Positions 37,896 through 48,888 of a stretch of 64,000 nt of DNA are shown piece after piece (the first letter of the stretch is position 1; every line of letters starts with the position of its first letter). The notes below the pieces were generated by a model, which had not been told where the DNA came from, made no database searches, and was given only the letters and a program-made list of their open reading frames with translations. The DNA comes from Polytrichum commune (lineage: Eukaryota; Streptophyta; Polytrichopsida; Polytrichales; Polytrichaceae), in NCBI GenBank assembly GCA_950295325.1, contig OX485808.1, positions 33,565,180-33,629,179 of the forward strand, given 5' to 3'. The position numbers and the translations under genes are program-made.

Positions 37896-38589
37896 TGCTA
37901 CTCCAACCAATGACTACCCGCCCCGAGTCGCTGGTGGCGAGGGAGCTGTACCCAATCACTGCAGAGAGAAAAGAATTGGGGGGATCAGCACGGCAACCAC
38001 ACAATAAAATCTGTCAAATGAGACTGACTCCATGACCAAGTACTAACCATTGCCATTTTCTTGGTTGTGAGAATTCTACATATTATGTAAGCTTGATATA
38101 ACCTTTCACAAAAAGATCACGTGTCAAGTTACAAAGTGAATTCGAAACAAAAACTATGAGTTTAGACTCATACACTGTCACAAATTTAAATCTCCATACC
38201 GGGTCCAATGAACCTTGTGATTTCACCAAAGAAGATAACCAGCAGATTGGCACACCACCCTAACTGCTCCGTAAAATTTCACACAAACCTCACATGCTTT
38301 GCTTTGGATATTGTTTCTTAGCAACAGGTTCACAAGAGCTCACAGCATGATCAGAAAGCAAGTTATGTCTGGCTGTGAATGTTTTATATTGGAGAGGAGC
38401 ATGAGGTGAAGGATTGCATGGATAAGGTAGACGTGCCTTACACATGGAACACTATATTCGTTAAATTGAGACTTTTTGGGCATTTTGAGACATTCACATA
38501 AATAAGAACAAGGATAAATGGAACACATATTGGAGAAAGTTGTAAGATGCGAACACTTTGAAGCGGGTGTTTAGACCAAGAACCCCATA

Positions 38590-38890
38590 TATAACTCATA
38601 TTTGTGATGGTTTAGGGTGGGCAACCCAAACCTTAGACCAAATTGAAGGGGAAACCTTAAAACATTCATATTATTGCACACAAAATATTAGAGCTTGTAT
38701 GAATATGGTTTAGGTAGGGCAATCCAAACCATAGATCTTATTGAAGGGTTAATATGTTAACCAATATAATATGGCATACAAAATATTCCAAACTCATATT
38801 TGTGATGGTTTAGGTAGGGCAATCCAAACCTTAGACCATATGGAAGGGGAAATCATGTGACACTTATATTATTGCAAATAGAACATACAA
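38590..38890. repeat. left subterminal repeats of the giant element
   Basis: Three diverged repeats of about 100 bp, each carrying a degenerate palindrome (GGTTTAGG..., a few bases, ...CCAAACC) at about 38609, 38705 and 38809, start about 160 bp inside the left terminus. Subterminal repeats near TIRs are commonly transposase-binding arrays in plant DNA transposons; that role here is inferred. Confidence 0.5.
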
Positions 38891-38994
38891 AGTATGGCAT
38901 GTAAAATGCATAGCATGCTAACACCACACATCCATTGGATAGTGCGACCCAAAATGTTCTTGCCTATGGCCCAAAACCCTACGCCTACTATGGC

Positions 38995-39796
38995 CTATCT
39001 AGCCTCGGAGAGTGCCTCTTTTTCTTTTGCCTCTTTTTCTTTTGCTTTTTTTTCTTTTGCCTCTTTTTCTTTTGCTGCGGCTTCTTTTGCTCGCATTGCT
39101 TCAACATTCCTGAAAATCTCCGCCCCGCGACTATAGCCATTCTTGGGGTGACCGCCAACAATAACACATTTTGGATTCCGTCGGCCGCCCGAATTATACG
39201 ACGAAGAATTCGAATACGATGAAGTGGATTGTCTCACATTTCTGGTCATGGCGTACATACGCTCGAACTCGATGGATGCACTAGACCGCATAGGTTTACG
39301 GGTGGGAGCAACCTGCAACGCGTGAATGCAAGAACACACGTGTTAGTTTAGGGAGGAAGACCCAAACGTGTCACACGTTCATTTTTTAAGTGCGGGATGA
39401 TTGTAATGCGCGGTTAACCATGTTTGGGGGGGGGGGGTTCACCTTGTCACCGGGGGCGTTCCCGTCGGAGTCGGCGAGGAGGGGCAATGCGTCCCGCAAA
39501 GGAATAGGAAGGGTTCCACTCTTCGTTGGCCGAGCGTCCATCCGCAGCCGCCGTTGAGGTGTAATATGGCCGCTGGGTCGAGAGGGGGACGTCCGGACGC
39601 ATTTGCGATTTATGCCCTTGAGCGGCGACGGGGACGCAGATCGCCGGAAGATTTGCTTGGGTGGGGGGCTATCGACGACGCCGGCGTCAATAGGCTCCTT
39701 GGAGTAGTCAATGGTTGACGCTGCGTCGTAAACAGTCTCGTAGAAGAAGCTCCCCAAGTTTGACTCGCTCACGATGTCAATCGAGGGCTCCAAACG
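38995..39796 (-). CDS. small Ser-rich/Lys-Glu-rich protein of the giant element (or last exons of the cargo gene)
   Basis: Two exons, 39796-39443 and 39312-38995, with a 130-bp GT-AG phase-0 intron, give about 223 residues. The first exon is Ser/Pro/Arg-rich (SPSPLKG, SPSRPSG). The second has a Ser/Asn-rich linker and ends in a long charged helix of repeated Ala-Lys-Glu units (KEKEAKEKKAKEKEAKEKEA). The upstream exon opens after a good acceptor (GGCTCCAG) rather than a clear ATG, so these may be terminal exons of the cargo gene instead of a separate gene. Function unknown. Confidence 0.45.
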
Positions 39797-39898
39797 CTGG
39801 AGCCAAAATTAAAACAAAACAAAACCCAAGGGAGGAGGGTTTGATAGAGCGCGTGAAAATCAAGATACATATGAAGCATATATTACACAAAGTGGGCG

Positions 39899-39915
39899 GG
39901 CACACACACACACAT
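39899..39915. repeat. CA microsatellite
   Basis: A short (CA)n run lies just downstream of the FCP1-like exon, in the small gap before the next exon pair. Confidence 0.6.
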
Positions 39916-39933
39916 ACAAACACACATAGTGCC

Positions 39934-42900
39934 TCAAATGAGCTTGTTGAATTTCGCGTGTGAGAACAACTCTCTGTACAAATGGTCTCGTGGATCCAAG
40001 TATCTCTCGCCTATCGGATTGTTCCTAACAAAATTGTTTACGGGTAGCCCGCTACCCTAGAGCGCCTGGAGGTATTTACTAAGGTCTAACAAAAATCGGT
40101 CCTAGACCTTCTCGACCGTCCATGTAGGGCAAACTATGAGGTTGGCCGTCGGGTTCAACATGTTCTTTGCGGCGCTGTCGTCCACCATGAGCGTGTTCTC
40201 ACGGGTGGGGCGGACGTCGTAGGGGACGCCTATCAAGGACGGACGTTGGTCCCAAAAAATGGGCTTCAAGACCTTGAGATATTGGGGGGAAGCGGGGTTG
40301 TTTGGTTTTTTGACGACTTTGCCGTCCGGTGTGTACAATATTCTACAGGCTTCCTGTGCTAGGACCATGCAGGGGGGCTCGATGCCCTTGAAGATGAACT
40401 CCACGACGGCATTGGTGTTCTCGGCCTTCATGGAGCTCCACACGACCACCCACCATCGTTGTTGGGCGATCTGGAGGAAGGTCCGAAGCCACGGGCGGAG
40501 GTGAACTAGCTTGCTCTTTATGAACGTGGGCGGCCCGTCGTAATTAGCGTCCTCGGGCTTGCAAAAGGGCACCGTGGGGGTCCTAGGGCAATGAACGCAT
40601 TGGACGAGGACCCCGTTCAGGTCTAACACCAGGAATCGTTTCTTCGGCAGTGGGGGCGGGGCGGGTAAAACCGGGGGTGCCGCCGCGCTGCCCTCTCCGC
40701 TCCTTGGCGAAGAGCGTCGGGGAGCCGCTACGCTATGCTCCGAGCCCTGCGGATACGAGCGAGAGAAAACGGGGGTGACTTATGTCATGCTATGTCCAAA
40801 CGAAGCATTAAGGAAACGAGCGTTCTCGGTGCAAACAGAAAACCATTTGATTCATTTTGGAGGGGGTGCAACAAGGGATACAAGGGATACAAGAGCATAC
40901 AAAATACATTCAAACACAATATACAAGTATATAGGAGTCAAAAATGGTGATTATATTATATACAATGCTCTATGTACATCTTGATTGGGGGGAGCCGCGT
41001 TGAACGATGCGTTCAAACTAGCCTAGTTCTACATCTAACAAAATTTGAAGAGACGCGCCGCCGTGATGAATACTTCGTCGCAAGCTGGGGTAGGTGGACG
41101 AACGAATGGTCGCTGGGGGTGACAAAGGGCGCGAGTGCCGGGGGGGGGGGCCTAAGTTCGTCCTAGCTAGGGGACACGACCAAGGCAAGAAGTCAAAGAC
41201 CCAGGGAGTTTGGGTCGACCGACCCAAACTGAGTGGGGTCAGTGCATTACCTCGCCTTGGTCGTGCCTTGACAACGTTGATGCCGGCATCGCGTGCGCTG
41301 CCCCACCTCTGTCACCGCTGCCTCCGACGACGACGTCAGCCGCAACCTGCTCCTGCAAAGGCTGACTGTCAGGCCTTTGTCCCAACCCAACCTCCGCATG
41401 CGCATCATGCATTGGTTCATCGATTGGGTTAGGAGTAGAGGTATCACCAGGCCCTTGCGGGCCTTCAACATCTAGCATAGGCTCGTCGACCGGGGTCTGA
41501 TGGGGGACGGGGTTTGGGTCGGCCGACCCAAACCCTGCTGCTTGGCGAGGGTCGCTCTGGGACGCTGCAACGTCGGCACTGTTTGGGTCGGACGACCCAA
41601 ACATGTGGGGGTCGTCCTGCTGGTGGTGTGGGGGCAAGAGGATGGGAGGCCGCAGCGGCGGGGGTGCCAACGAGCTGGACGCTCCGGGGACGCGCCAAAG
41701 GTTTGGGTCATCCACCTGCTGGACAGGCGCGTAAGGGCGGGCGTGCGGCTGCAGCAAATCCGCGAAGCTGAAGGAATGCTCCAACGCTGGCCGCGGGCGG
41801 ATATCCTATGGAGGGAAGCCTGCGGGCAAGTGAGGGAATGAACTCGGGGGAGCCATCACCAATCCCTGCGCCAGCATGCCCTGGATCACTTGCGTGATGA
41901 GCTCCGCTTGGGACGGAGTTTGGGCCATCGCCCTTTGCCGCTCCTGCTCCAACAGGAGAGCCCTCAACTCCGCGACTTCGTTGCGGACCGAGGGTTCCTC
42001 GGCAGCAGCCCTCTGCAGTCGCACACGCTGCTCCTCGTCTCGGAGCATTTTTGCGTTCGCCTCCTCCACGGTGAAGACCTCCGGTTTCACCCTCACATTC
42101 CCGGCGAACGCTCTGGGGGAGGCAGGATCAGACCTCAGCCTCTTGGCGAGTTCCATGTCGTCCTCGTCCTCGGAGCTTATTGCGATCGTCTCCTCCACCG
42201 CATAGTCCCCGTACAGCTTCTTCCCCTTCATCCTTCTCCGCTCCCTGAAGGTGGCCGTCGCGTCCCTCGAGTACATGTCCTTCGCGTCGTCCACCGTCAA
42301 CGCGGGCACCAGCCTGCTCTGCGGCGTGGCAGTCCGCATGGCCTTCTTCCGTTGAGGGGCCTCGGATTCTTGAGTGAATCATGTTGCCCCTTCCTCCACC
42401 TCCCCCTCCACTTTCTCTGCTTCCTCCTCCGCCTCCTCCTCCTCTTCCTCCCCCTCCTCCCCAACCTTGCCACCTGCTCCCATTGACGGATTGCCCGGAT
42501 GCAACCCGATGAGCGGTTCTGGCAATTGAACGGGGGCCCGCATGGCGAATTCACCCGGGTCGATTCGCCTCGCCATATCCAAAGGATTCTCGCCCCCCTC
42601 GACGATCTCTTCAACGTAGGATCCGGGTATCCAGTTGAGGATGTCCATTCTCTTGGCCAGCACCTTTTGGGTCCTGTAGAATTGAACATCAGCATCCTCC
42701 ACATAGGAGTAGATGTTCAACCTAGACATCTGCACAATCAAAATCAATACTATTAGTATCACCAAATGAACAAATAATGGAAAATGACATCCAAAACAAA
42801 ATAAGAATAGTTAGTTTGGGTCGAGCGACCCAAACTGTGCATGCCCCTAGTTTGGGTCGTTCGACCCAAACCGTCCATATAGGGACTTCAGGGTTTTTTG

Positions 42901-45712
42901 CTTACCATGGCTGCAAAAATCGGATTGGACCCCCCGAAAACGTTGAAGATGCAGTCCCCTCTCTTCGTGAGGGTCCTCATCATCCGCAGGTAGAACTCCA
43001 TGCGCAGCTCATCCACGGGGTAGTTGGCGTACTTCGCCTCGTCATACAAGCTCTTGCTGGTACCCAACCCTTTTTGGACTTGGAAGAGATTTTCCATCCT
43101 TGCTATAGGATGGCTGGGCACCTTAAGTAGATCAGCTTTGTACACGAAGTACAAGCACAACACGTTGACGATCTTCGTCTTCTTGTCTTTCAACGTGTTG
43201 TACGCCCCCTCCGCCGGTGCAGCAACGTAGTGAGATTTCGAGACGGCATACTCCGGCTACAATTTGCGCACGATCTCGTAAACCTGCTCTGCCCTTCTGT
43301 CCTCGACAATCCAGAGCCAGACGTCGACCTCCCTGAATTTGGGGCTGACGTAGTCCACGAACTTCGACAAGAAAGGATCATAAAAAGGGGTGCTCATAGT
43401 CCCCTCGAATGAGGCTCCAAGGATGTTCCTGAAGTCTATCATTCCGAAGGGGAAGCGGTCCCAGGCTCTAGTCCTGATCGCCTTCCTTGACTCAGAGCCC
43501 GGCCAACCCTGGATCCTGAGAGGTTCGACAGTGACCATGTTGAATTGCGCATCGCCTTCGAAACTGACGATCTTCTTCTCCTTTATGAAGTTGGAAAAGG
43601 CCCGCACTAAGTGTTCGGGAAGCGCCCGGTTCCTCCCCCCCTTCACGAGCTTGGATATGAGGAAGTCGTCTCCCGCCTCCCTCATGAGTGCCGCCATGGA
43701 CGCACTGGTAAACTTATATTCGGCTTTGAAGGCCCTCCAGTGCGCCTCGTCGACCTCTCCGTCCACGATAAGCTTCTTCTCGGGCACCAGCTTGTGCAGC
43801 TCCTGGACAATGGTCGTCTTCTTCTTCCTGTTTTCCGTCCATTCCTTCATGGTGTAGCATGAAGGGACGAAGATCTTGGGTTTGGTGAAGACGATCTTAG
43901 GGTGGACCCAGCATCTCTTCGCCGTCGTCTCCACGTGTAGGATGTGGGACGCCGCTTTTCCCATCTCTGTCTCGGAGAGACCTTGAAGCGCTCTGAAGAA
44001 CTCCCTCACCAGAGGCTTCATTTGCTTGAAGCGCCCAGTCTGGTTGAAGAGCATGCCGGTGTCGGGGTCGATGAGGTCACCCGTCTCGTGTTTTTCAAAA
44101 ACACTCTTCCATCTTGCCCACACGGAATCGGACGTTGTGATCAAATAGATTTCTCCTCTCAGCTCGTTATACTTTTTCTGCTTGTGGCTAGCATTGTCGA
44201 TCGAGGAGAATTTATTGATCATTTGATATTTGAAGTCCTGCATAGGAAGTCATTAGCACATGTTAGACAACACATAATGGAACAACAAATGCAACAGCAG
44301 TTTGGGTCGAACGACCCAAACTATGAACCTGGCAAAAACAACAAAACAATGTAGGAGTTTGGGTCGATCGACCCAAACATACTCACCTCCCATTTGGGGT
44401 TCTTGTCTTTAGCATTCTCCCTTTCCTTGGGAGGCCTGCCATAAAACTCCCACACCTCCCTCGAGGCCATGATGTTTCTGATCCACGATGCCTGATAGAC
44501 CCTCTTTTTGTTCCCCATGTTGAAGAACCTGGAGATGTCGCTGAGGACCGTCTCGTTGTCCGACCAAACCACCAAAGCTTTCCAAACTTTTAGCTTCTCC
44601 TTCTGGTTGTTCGGGTCGTCCCACTCGGTCATCAGTTGGATTTTTTTCGAGGCCTCTACACTGTGCTGCCCGTCAATCAGCCAGAAATCTCCTTTGGAGA
44701 TTGCCGGCCACATCTCAGGCGTCGGCATTCTTTTCAGCCCTTGTGGCATGACAACAATTGTCTGCCTGTCGTCCTTGAACTGCCCGCCCAAGATTTGAGC
44801 GACCATCCAGTCGACGTAGGCGTCCTCCTTGGCTCGGACGCACTTCTCTGGTGGCGCAAGGTGGCACTGCGCAATGTTGACCTCGAATTTGAAGTCCCTG
44901 CCCATGAAGAAGCAGTGCAGGCATTTTGTCTCGAAGTTGTTGTTTATTTTTTGTATTTCGCCTGCATCCACCTCTTGGCCAGGCTTCGGCATGCGGAGCT
45001 CCGGGGAAACAGGCTCGTCAGTCATCCCCGATGACTCTCTTCCCCTCTTGGAAGGGGTCGTCTGACGGCTTGTTGATGGCGTTGGCGTCTCGCTGTCAGC
45101 CGGCATTGTTGTAGTGCTCGTCCGTCTCGAGTCTGCAGGGACCGCCCGCGGTTTCCTCACAGTTTGTGGTCTTGAGGACCCTGCGCCTTCTTCCGTCGTT
45201 GCCTTCCGCCTCACAGGCTGCTGCGTCTTGGGTTTGCTTTGCAGCGCCTTGTTGAGAACCGTGATAGCCTGTTTTAACTTCGTGAACCTGCTCGCAACCT
45301 TCGTGTTGGTTACAATGCCATCTATGAATATGGCCTCCGGTTTTATGGTTTCAGGGTCGACGCAAGTCTCCTTGGCGTACAGGGGGTCGAAGGGCTCCGA
45401 GAACTGGTGCATGAACATGTGGACGTTCTGCACGGCGGAGTTCTCCAGTATGACGTCGACGTAGTCCCCGAGAGCTTGGACGGACGCCACCTCCCATCCC
45501 GTCAGCATTGCCCAGGTGTGCTGCTCGTGGGCCCCCACCTTCACCACGAATAGCAGCTTGAACATGGAGGCCTTCACCACCTGAACGGACCATGCCAGAA
45601 CGTTGCCATCTTTTGGGACGTATGAATCGTCCTGTGGTGTTTCATACTCCTGCCAAAGGTGGTCTGGCGTGAGCATGAACCACCTTTCACCTGGTCTCTT
45701 CTTAGGGGCCAT
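39934..45712 (-). CDS. cargo gene: ParB-like / DNA-methyltransferase-like / FCP1-like multidomain protein, disrupted
   Basis: The exon chain 45712-44387, 44237-42906, 42729-41251 and 40746-39934 has GT-AG introns, all phase 0, spanning about 1,650 codons. Exon 1 (442 aa) holds a ParB/sulfiredoxin-like motif FWLIDGQHSVEAS at 343-355, followed by the usual helical tail. Exon 2 ends with GDCIFNVFGGSNPIFAAM and exon 3 starts MSRLNIYSYVEDADVQFY, together matching the C-terminal SAM-binding motif I region of beta-class amino-methyltransferases. The upstream catalytic DPPY-like motif is not evident (MIDFRNI lies there). Then come a Glu-rich tract, a coiled coil and a Pro-rich linker. Exon 4 is an FCP1/SCP-like HAD domain (LVLDLNGVLV, VVVWSSM, TLMVDDSAAKNML). 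About five in-frame stops but no frameshift interrupt the chain. Joining exon 4 to exons 1-3 is inferred from phase; exon 4 could be separate. Confidence 0.6.
41208..41602. repeat. three 22-bp palindromes in and beside cargo exon 3
   Basis: Palindromes with arms GTTTGGGTCG and CGACCCAAAC lie at 41208-41229 (centre AC, in intron 3), 41512-41533 (centre GC) and 41581-41602 (centre GA). The last two lie inside the coding frame, where they are read as FGSADPN and FGSSDPN on the minus strand without breaking it. Confidence 0.85.
42814..42871. repeat. two 22-bp palindromes in cargo intron 2
   Basis: Copies at 42814-42835 (centre AG) and 42850-42871 (centre TT), 36 bp apart, sit inside the 176-bp intron 42905-42730. 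The arms are perfect. Confidence 0.9.
44300..44378. repeat. two 22-bp palindromes in cargo intron 1
   Basis: Copies at 44300-44321 (centre AA) and 44357-44378 (centre AT) sit inside the 149-bp intron 44386-44238. The second begins within about 10 bp of the 5' splice site, so it could influence splicing if it folds in RNA. Confidence 0.9.
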
Positions 45713-45739
45713 CTGTAATTCAAGAAATCGAGAATGTCA

Positions 45740-46584
45740 GTTTCGGTCGATCGACCCAAAGTATTGCAAAGTGCACTTAGCATTTGGAGGATTGAGAGAA
45801 ATTTATTATATTTGACATCATGAATTCAAGGTTTGGGTCGATCGACCCAAACCTTGCACCCATGTTGCGCGTGTTCTTGATAGGTCCTCGTTAGAGAGTA
45901 TGGTTGTATTAGTATAGTATATGCTTATATCTATGAGTCCACCAATTTCAATTTCTGGCAACAATAAATATAAATTTATGTTTGGGGATGCCAGAACCAG
46001 TCCTTATGTTTGGAGGATTTTAAATTCGACATCATTTGGGTTGGGTTTAGGGTTGAGGATATATGCTTTATTTGGGTCGAACGACCCAAACATGAGGCTG
46101 CAATGTTTGGGTCGCTCGACCCAAACATTTACTTAATTTTCAAGATAGTTTTCAATGTTCTATTAGATTTTGAATTGTGGTTTACTTCGTCTCCCTGCAC
46201 TGTTTGGGTCGATCGACCCAATTTTTAACTTAATTCTCAAGCCAATTTTCAATGTTCTATTAGATCTCAAATTGTGATTTACCTCGTCTCCCTGCACTGT
46301 TTGGGTCGAACGACCCAAACTTTAACTTCATTTTCAAGCCAGTTTTCAATGTTCTATTAGATTTTAAATTGTGGTTTACTTCGTCTCCCTGCACTGTTTG
46401 GGTCGATCGACCCAAACATCATAGGCAAGAGTTTGGGTCGAACGACCCAAACTTTAACTTAATTTTCAAGCCAGTTTTCAATGTACTATTAGATTTTAAA
46501 TTTTGGTTTACTTCGTCTCCCTGCACTGTTTGGGTCGATCGACCCAAACATCATAGGCAAGAGTTTGGGTCGATCGACCCAAAC
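45740..46584. promoter_or_regulatory. palindrome array upstream of the cargo gene
   Basis: Ten copies of the palindrome lie directly upstream of the minus-strand start at 45712: 45740 (two mismatches), 45831, 46071, 46105, 46202, 46299, 46396, 46431, 46528 and 46563. From 46105 on they are part of a tandem repeat with 97-bp and 132-bp spacing. The copy at 45831 extends to a 30-bp perfect palindrome. The position suggests a promoter-proximal binding array; no TATA box could be fixed. Confidence 0.7.
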
Positions 46585-47162
46585 TTTAACTTAATTTTCA
46601 AGCCAGTTTTCAATGTTTCATTATATTTAGATTGTGGTTTGGGTCGTCTCCCGAAACTTATGAATTTCCATAACTTGTTTAATGTTTTTCCATAACTTGT
46701 TTAATGTTTAGACAAGATATACAATGCTCATACATTGTATATGAAACAGGACCCTAAATAAATGAAGGTCAAGTGAAATTGTATACCTTGTTGATCACAG
46801 TCTTTCAAGCTGCTCTCAAATCTGATTTCCCAAACCAGAACCCAGAATCTCTATGATAAAAATCTACACTCATAAACACCTGAGATGAAATATGATTCTC
46901 ACAAGCACACTAAAACCCTCTCACAAACACCCTGATTCTTGCAAGCTGAGGCCTAATTTGAAAGAACTATGCCTCTCTATCATACCCGAATCTGATGTCA
47001 CTCAATGCATGCACTCTACAACAAGAAAAGAGTTCAACACAACAAAACCTGCCTAAAGTCACTCAATGCGTGCATTCTACAACAAGAAGAGAGAAACAAA
47101 ATAGAATCAGAGAAGAGGAGGAGACTACCTCTCTATCACACCCTAATCTGATGTCACTCACT

Positions 47163-47754
47163 CATGGGTAGATCACTCTAAGGCATTTTTGTGCACCACG
47201 TGCGGCTGGGGTTTTTTTGTTTTGGGGCTATTTACCTTCAATGGTTGAATTAAAGCCTCCCTATAATTACTTAAATTTCAAAAATGGCCCATTTGTTTGC
47301 ACCCTTCCATTACTTATATTGTCCAAGTCACTGCAATTTTTTGTACTCTATATTCCTTTTAAGGAATAAAAGCTAATCTACTTCCTAACGCAATTGACGA
47401 GTGTTGAGGGAAAGCATGGAAACAAAGAAAGGTGCAAACAATAATACCATTGCAAACAAAGTTATGAAGAAAACACATAGGAGACCATAGCAAAGTAATA
47501 TCATTGCAAACATTGTTATGATGAAAACACATAGGATCCTTCTAGGATCCTTATCTTCAGCCCCTATATTAATTTTACAAAAAAATAATGGCCCACATTT
47601 TATGTCCATCTAACTTACTTATAATGGGATTGTCTACATTTAATGGCCCCTTCATTATTTGGAAATCCTTTATAATTTTTATTTCAAATGATTTTAATCC
47701 TCTCTATATTATGCCGCACGTCGTTTTTAAAATGCACTAAGTGATCTACCCGTG
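47163..47754. mobile_element. hAT-like MITE nested in the giant element, CACTCACT target duplication
   Basis: A 592-bp element with ends CATGGGTAGATCACT and, inverted, CACGGGTAGATCACT, flanked by the 8-bp duplication CACTCACT (47155-47162 and 47755-47762). A related host duplication around 46990 shows the sequence without insertion (GTCACTCAATGCATGC). Eight-base duplications are typical of hAT elements. It has no coding capacity and postdates the giant element. Confidence 0.65.
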
Positions 47755-48867
47755 CACTCACTGCATGCACTCTGCAACAAGAAAGGACTTCAACACAACA
47801 AAACCAAACTGAAGTCATTCAATGCGTGCATTCTACAACAAGAATAGAGAAACAAAATAGAATCAGAGCCAAGGAGGATAAGCATCAGAGAGGAGAGAAA
47901 TGAAGAGAAAGAAGCGGGAAGCGGCGCGTCCAAGACAAAATGAAAAGGTGGGAGTGGAAGCGCTTGGCGCGGCGCTATGGAAAGGCGCGGCGGCGTTTCC
48001 AAGAGCGGCGCTTGGCGCGGAGGAAGAGATGAAGAAAAAAAGAGAAAGAAAAAAAGAGGAGGGGAGAGAAGGAGAGAGCGGAAGGGGTCACCCTAAACCC
48101 TCGAATCCGGGCCATTAGATTGCGCCGGGCAAATCAACGGCTCAGAAGCCTCGCGGGCCAACACCCTGCCAGGTGTCGACACCTCCTTGGTTAAGGTGGT
48201 TGCCCGCGAGGCTTGTGGTGTTGACACCTGCCACCCTAGGCAGATTGCCTTCCTGGTTGTCCTTGCCCGTAGGTGCGGGACATAGGAGGGCCGGCGCCTC
48301 TCTTGGCCGCCCGGCCCCGGCCTTCTAACCCGCTATTCATTAGCGGCAATTCAATACCACTCAAAAACCTACGTGGACTAAGGTATTCCACAAAATTAAC
48401 ACCATCGCCAACTCATATTTTAATGGTGTTCAATTGAATGATCACCCGTTGGAATTGATAACATCGTAGAATGTAGCCATTATCGTTTTGGTGTATGAAT
48501 AATGTAATTTATGGAATTATATGAGAGTGTTACAAAGTCTAAGAGGAGTAAGTCATAATTATATTGCAATCTACAAAGGCAATTACACGGTGCAATAATA
48601 TAAATATGGTAACCATTCACATGGTTAACAGTTTAGGATTATGTATTGTAATTTATATGATGGTTGTTGGTAGAGGACAATGCTTTAGTCTATAATGGAT
48701 ACCCTAACAAGTAGCATTAGAGTGAACATTAATATATGTACTTAGAAGTTCACATTTGAAGTACATGGGAGAAACAAATGATTACAAATGTATCTACTGC
48801 AACCCCATGGAGTTCACATATCATATGAAGTCATTTAAACATTCAGTTTGATGTTTGATGATGCCTA

Positions 48868-48888
48868 AACCCTAAACCCTAAACAACA
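48868..48888. repeat. interstitial telomere-like box (CCCTAAA x3)
   Basis: Three consecutive units of the plant telomeric heptamer, read as CCTAAAC. Short telo-boxes of this kind occur in plant promoters, so this is not evidence of a chromosome end. Confidence 0.7.

Noticed and set aside
38448-38460. CACTA (EnSpm) superfamily assignment
   Set aside because: The termini contain CACTA two bases in, but 3-bp duplications outside CACTA do not match (GAA versus TTA). Four-base duplications outside AACAC match for this element and the MITE, and the transposase is not CACTA-type.
46071-46695. Repeat-derived + strand frames reading FGSNDPN and WVDRPKH
   Set aside because: These are translations of the palindrome array in non-coding sequence upstream of the cargo gene.
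48868-48888. Chromosome end
   Set aside because: Only three telomere-like units inside a transposon; this is an ordinary interstitial telo-box.
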